Assembly: GCA_964017195.1 (NCBI GenBank)
Contig: OZ024889.1
Location: 57,228,074-57,292,073, forward strand
Direction of reading: 5' to 3'
Length of the DNA: 64,000 bases
From: Siderastrea radians
Taxonomy: Eukaryota; Cnidaria; Anthozoa; Scleractinia; Rhizangiidae
The notes beneath the pieces were generated by a model. The model did no database searches, was not told the origin of the DNA, and worked only from the letters and a program-made list of their open reading frames with translations. Below, in pieces: positions 49,690 to 64,000 of the stretch. The translations under genes were made by a program, and so were the position numbers. Within the stretch, counting starts at the first letter, position 1. The number at the start of each line of letters is the position of its first letter.

Positions 49690-49875
49690 TTGGTAGTACG
49701 TAAAATGACAGGCCAAACACGACTCCCGCTATTCGCTTAAGTTATTCTAGCCTTCAAAATAGAGCTTTCTGAGTACATTCGCAACAGCTTTGTCCCTTTG
49801 ATCAGGATGATCTGAGGGCGACGCAACTGTGTCGGTAAATTGTGTGGTTGACCTTTTGATCAAGAGAGTACTCAA
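49690..49875. repeat. Direct repeat copy 1 (~180 bp)
   Basis: Close match to 50468..50645, both containing AAAATGACAGGCCAAACACG and GGTAAATTGTGTGGTTGACC. Followed or preceded by pyrimidine-rich CTCCCTCCTCCC stretches. Confidence 0.75.
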
Positions 49876-50467
49876 GCTGTGATATAAACTGTTTTGAGAC
49901 TATTGCAGTCTCCTTTGATCATGTGGAAGCTACGGCTTCTTGCGCTGTCGTTTTAACTCCACTTTCATGGTTGTGGTTCTAGAAATAGAATTGCTTGGAG
50001 TTAAAACATTGCACCTCCATTGTCTTGTGGCATTACTTAGCAATTCTGAAAGAGGTTATTGTTTCATCTTCCTGTGCGTCGGTCTGTTTGTAAATCGTAC
50101 ACGATTTTCTAAACCTCCATTTGTTAAACTTGCAGCAGTTAAAATGCTGGTTCGAAAGACTCAAGGATGCTTCACGTGAATAGGCTGTGTATTTCTCAAG
50201 CAAGACTCGAGTTTCGGTTCTTCAGTGAACCTCATCAGTTGCTCCTATGGTAAAGTCTCGTGGAATGATTTAGAATCATTCTGTTGAAACACGTGTTGTT
50301 CGCCGCTTATGTACTGCAAGGAGGATCAAATGTCCTGCTTTCTCATTGGCTCGTTTTATTTTGACCAATTGTGTTTTTCTGGAAGGCTTTTTATCGTTTT
50401 TTTTGAGCATCTAAACTCTCATCGGACGCGAAAAGTTTAACTAGTTTACCTACTAAGGTCGTACGAG

Positions 50468-50645
50468 GGTAGTATGTAAAATGACAGGCCAAACACGACT
50501 CCCACTTGTCGTATAAGTTATTCTAGCCTCCAAAATAGAGCTTTCTGAGTACCTTCGCAACAGCTTTGTCCCTTTGATCAAGATGATCTGAAGGCGACAC
50601 AACTGTGTCGGTAAATTGTGTGGTTGACCTTTTGATCAAGAGAAG
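50468..50645. repeat. Direct repeat copy 2 (~180 bp)
   Basis: Second copy of 49690..49875, same orientation, ~780 bp away. Confidence 0.75.
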
Positions 50646-51368
50646 CGCGAAAATCTTGTAACAAGAGACCATTCATAATACCGTAAACACCTGAGCTTTC
50701 GGGCTCAAAATAGTCTTGGATACCCAGGGTCTACCCAGTCTTCTCTCGATATAACTGTTTAGCGGGTCCTAGCGGGGAACAGATCCGTACAGTTTCTTTT
50801 ATTACGATCTATTCAGTAAGGCTTTAAAGACTCATGTCACGTTTTTTAAGACATAATCTCCCTTCTCCCTTTCCATGCTGGTTCTCCCGTCCCCCTATTT
50901 TTTCACGTACTTTCTCCCTCCTCCCCCTATTTTTTGGGCCGTTTCTCCCTCCTCCCTAAACCGTTCCTCTCCCCTCTTAAATGTCAAGCTGTTTCATCTG
51001 AGCTGGGCTTCGGGTTGTTACGGGTTGCGGGATGACGCTTTGGGGAACTTGGTCTCTCTTTCGTTGATTTCGTAAAATCGGCATTTCGTTCTTGAGTACG
51101 ATACCGTACAGGCCAAGAACCCTGGTTCTTCGCCCAGTACCCAAAGTCGTTCTAGAGTGCTCATTGGGGCTCATTGACTGTCCAGAGATCTTTCAAGTTA
51201 CTGTAATATTGGCATCCGCAAGTGCCTGATAGGAACGTCACGGAATCAAGAATTTGCGTAACCATCTGGTTCTGGTTTATGGGGCAGTAACTGACCTTGA
51301 AATCATCTATCCTTTATTGTTTATTTCCTTTTATTTTGTCCTTAACATTCGGAGGGGCAACTGCATTC

Positions 51369-51385
51369 GGGGGGGGGGGGGGGGC
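51369..51385. repeat. Poly-G run
   Basis: Uninterrupted run of about 17 G residues; possible assembly-length uncertainty. Confidence 0.8.
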
Positions 51386-52511
51386 TCTTTTGTTACTTTT
51401 GGAAACTACTAGGAAATCACTCTATTTCGATGAAAAACCACTTATAAATGTTCTCTACCGTATCGTGGTGTGAAACTTATTGTCGATTAGTACAGCAGAA
51501 ACAATATGCAGCTCGCCTTCATTAAAAAATGAGACAAGATTTACGCAAGCAAACAGGAAACTGAGATGCATATCAATTTGAAAAGCCGTGCTAGAACAAC
51601 AACTGAATAAGTGGTATGAAGCAAAAGCGTTGCCTACACTGAAAACAATTTTCAGTGAAATCGCCAAAGCGGTTGGACTTGACGAAATTCCTCTGGTATA
51701 AGTGACCACTTGCGTTGCCTACGGTGTTGCCCACGATTATCTGTCACCTTAAAGGCATTGTCGCGATCTCCTATTAAATTTCTTTCTTGGGGAAAAATTG
51801 TCTCCAATATCAACATAAAATGGACATTCATGGAACCCTTCCTTAACAACATCAGGTATCGCAACGGTAACTTCCGGTTGACGAGCATCTCACTTGCACT
51901 CAGCTGAGAGGACAGAGATTTTATTTTAGTTTCGTCTTCAACCAACTAACAACTCTCACCACTCTTGCAACTTCCCCAACTAACTTACACGCTTTCACAT
52001 GCCTTACTGTATACCACAATTGTAGACAGGTTTGGGAGCGTGGGAATCGAAAGGCTCTAACTTAACACAAGGCAATAAGCCAAGAAACCAAGTCACACCA
52101 CTCGGACAAAGGAAACAACCCTTTCACCCCCAGGAGTGCCTAAAATCAAAGTTTCTTCCGTTTGCTCATTGTTCTTAGAAGCATTTCTGGAAAAAAAAAC
52201 CCTGAGTGGGACAGGGGGAAACAAACAAACAAACAAACAAAAAAACCAAAGCTGTTTTTTGTTACTAGGCTACTGAAAGATGTTTGCAAAAGAGACGATT
52301 GGGAACTGATAAATTAGTCAGGATAAGGAAAACTAAATTCAACATTTTTTTCGTTGATACATAGGGTGGGCATCCACCAAAACTGGGACGCGTGTGAATA
52401 TAAGTTACACGTTGTAAATAGCCAATAGGCCAATCCCCCTACCAGTGTTTACAATCAATTTGTGATGTCTCATTGGCACCAATGTACAAAAGTGCGCGTG
52501 CAGGCGACAAC

Positions 52512-52567
52512 GGCATAACGCATTGGCACTCAAATTAAGTTCGACCAACCTGTGAAAACCCCAGTTT
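52512..52567. repeat. Short direct repeat, also at 52906..52964
   Basis: AACGCATTGGCACTCAAATT and the following ~35 bp occur twice ~395 bp apart, bracketing a segment with no gene; possibly the ends of a small element. Confidence 0.55.
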
Positions 52568-53194
52568 AGTAGCAAGTGCCGTGTTCATTTTCAAGTCTTC
52601 TTTTATAGTATGCCACTCTTAGATGCAGTTTTTTGATTGGTTATTAAAACTAGAAGCTGACTGATTGGTTGAAACGAGTAGACGCTAAAACACTCGGATA
52701 TTTTGATCCGATGAGGTGCGAAAAAATTTTTCGCATGAATGGTCTTTTGTGTAGAAACCAATAATTATGCAAATTGACAGCGTCCTTGTAGCGCTTTTCA
52801 CGCGAAAAAAGTTAAGGCGCTTTAACTCAAAGAGTTAAAGAAATAAGTGTTTTTTCGCTGTTTTGTCGTGCGCTTCTTGTTAGTTGATTGTATATGGCTG
52901 TTGGACGCTTAACGCATTGGCACTCAAATTAAGTTCGACCAACCTGTGGGAAACCCCAGTGTAGAGAAGGGAGCCCGGGCTTAGGACCATCTGACAGGCT
53001 AAGTGAACAAGGAACAAGTCCATGGATGTGAATGAGAACTTTTCCGAGAAAGCAAACTATACCCTGAGTTATAAATTTTATAAGTATTGAATATATTAAA
53101 TTATAATTTGTAATTTATTTTCTACCCTCTTTATCTTCTAACTTTCTAATACTACGTTGTTCTTTTCTTCTGTAGTTATCCAGAAAAAAAAAGT

Positions 53195-63610
<10,416 letters not shown>

Positions 63611-64000
63611 GTAGGTTTTTACGAGTTATGGCCTATTTACACTCCATGATTTTTCAGCCGAATTTGTCCAAACAAGCGTTAGCAAGGATGAGAATAGGTC
63701 GATTTCCACTTTGGTGGTATTAATAGACAGAGAAACCGATCACCAAATGATTGCGCGTAACATGTAAAGGAGCCTTCCGCTGACCAATCAAATTGTCGTG
63801 TCCTATTGGGGGGTCCTTGGAGCTCTGAAGTCCTAAACGTTTCACCTGAAGTGTGAGGCCTCAAGAATTACCATGCTTGGAACCAGAAAAAAATTCTGAT
63901 TCTGGCTAAATGGAGCCCTAGAGTGATGCGATGGAGCCCTCTGAGTCCTAATTTCTGAGTCTTACAGCCCTGCACATTTCAGGCCGAATCCCTGGTACCC
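63611..64000 (+). other. Intron 10 of the factor B-like gene (partial)
   Basis: Follows the exon-10 donor. No exon for the protease C-terminus is visible before the window ends. Confidence 0.6.

Overview
The window is metazoan genomic DNA, most likely from an anthozoan cnidarian (stony coral or sea anemone; inferred). The reasons are AT-rich, intron-containing host sequence, tRNA-derived SINEs, many small inverted-repeat elements, and an invertebrate complement factor B-like gene at the right edge. Inserted in this DNA is one large, gene-dense, more GC-rich mobile element at 15658..38295 (22,638 bp). It has about 315-bp terminal inverted repeats starting AGTAGTAAAG and a perfect 6-bp target duplication GACATT (15652..15657 and 38296..38301). 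It is a Polinton/Maverick, an integrated virus-like element of the adintovirus/polintovirus kind.

Layout. 1..15651: host noncoding DNA with minisatellites, SINEs, a TTAA-flanked MITE and diverged duplications. 15658..38295: the Polinton. From left to right: a protein-primed DNA polymerase B gene (minus strand, broken by two frameshifts); a plus-strand pair of overlapping ORFs (acidic N-terminal protein and Arg-rich/acidic-tail protein); a long minus-strand virion cluster read from about 33.8 kb down to 22.1 kb (GRF zinc-finger protein, small Trp-rich protein, chromodomain integrase, two related ~350-aa structural candidates, small basic QRGG/MRGG proteins, major capsid protein, adenovirus-type protease, a tRNA-like Pol III gene, packaging ATPase, Gly/Arg-rich protein, two-TM membrane protein, more small basic proteins, phospholipase A2 protein); then an accessory region (plus strand: 76-aa protein and SLOG-like Rossmann protein; minus strand: 178-aa unknown; plus strand: two paralogous 65-aa proteins and a RING-like protein); and finally a third ~350-aa paralog on the minus strand. 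38302..52900: host noncoding DNA with TIR elements and repeats. 53195..63610: complement factor B-like gene, ten exons visible (signal peptide, EGF, three CCP/sushi, vWA, trypsin-like domain), running off the right edge.

How it fits together. The Polinton has the full replication-integration set (PolB, integrase) and the full virion set (capsid, protease, ATPase, candidate minor capsid proteins, PLA2, core-like basic proteins). Many neighbouring ORFs abut or overlap (TGATG, ATGA, TGAATG, or 2-4 nt gaps) downstream of a few TATA boxes, so polycistronic expression is likely. Repeated (Q/M)RGG motifs in the small basic proteins look like sites for the element's own adenain-type protease. The least explained parts are the plus-strand accessory genes (SLOG-like, RING-like, paralogous pair), their CArG/CCAAT promoter array, the duplicated divergent promoter modules, and the tRNA-like gene. 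Only PolB and the Gly-rich gene carry visible frame breaks. The host target lies between two ~1.45-kb inverted copies of the same sequence.
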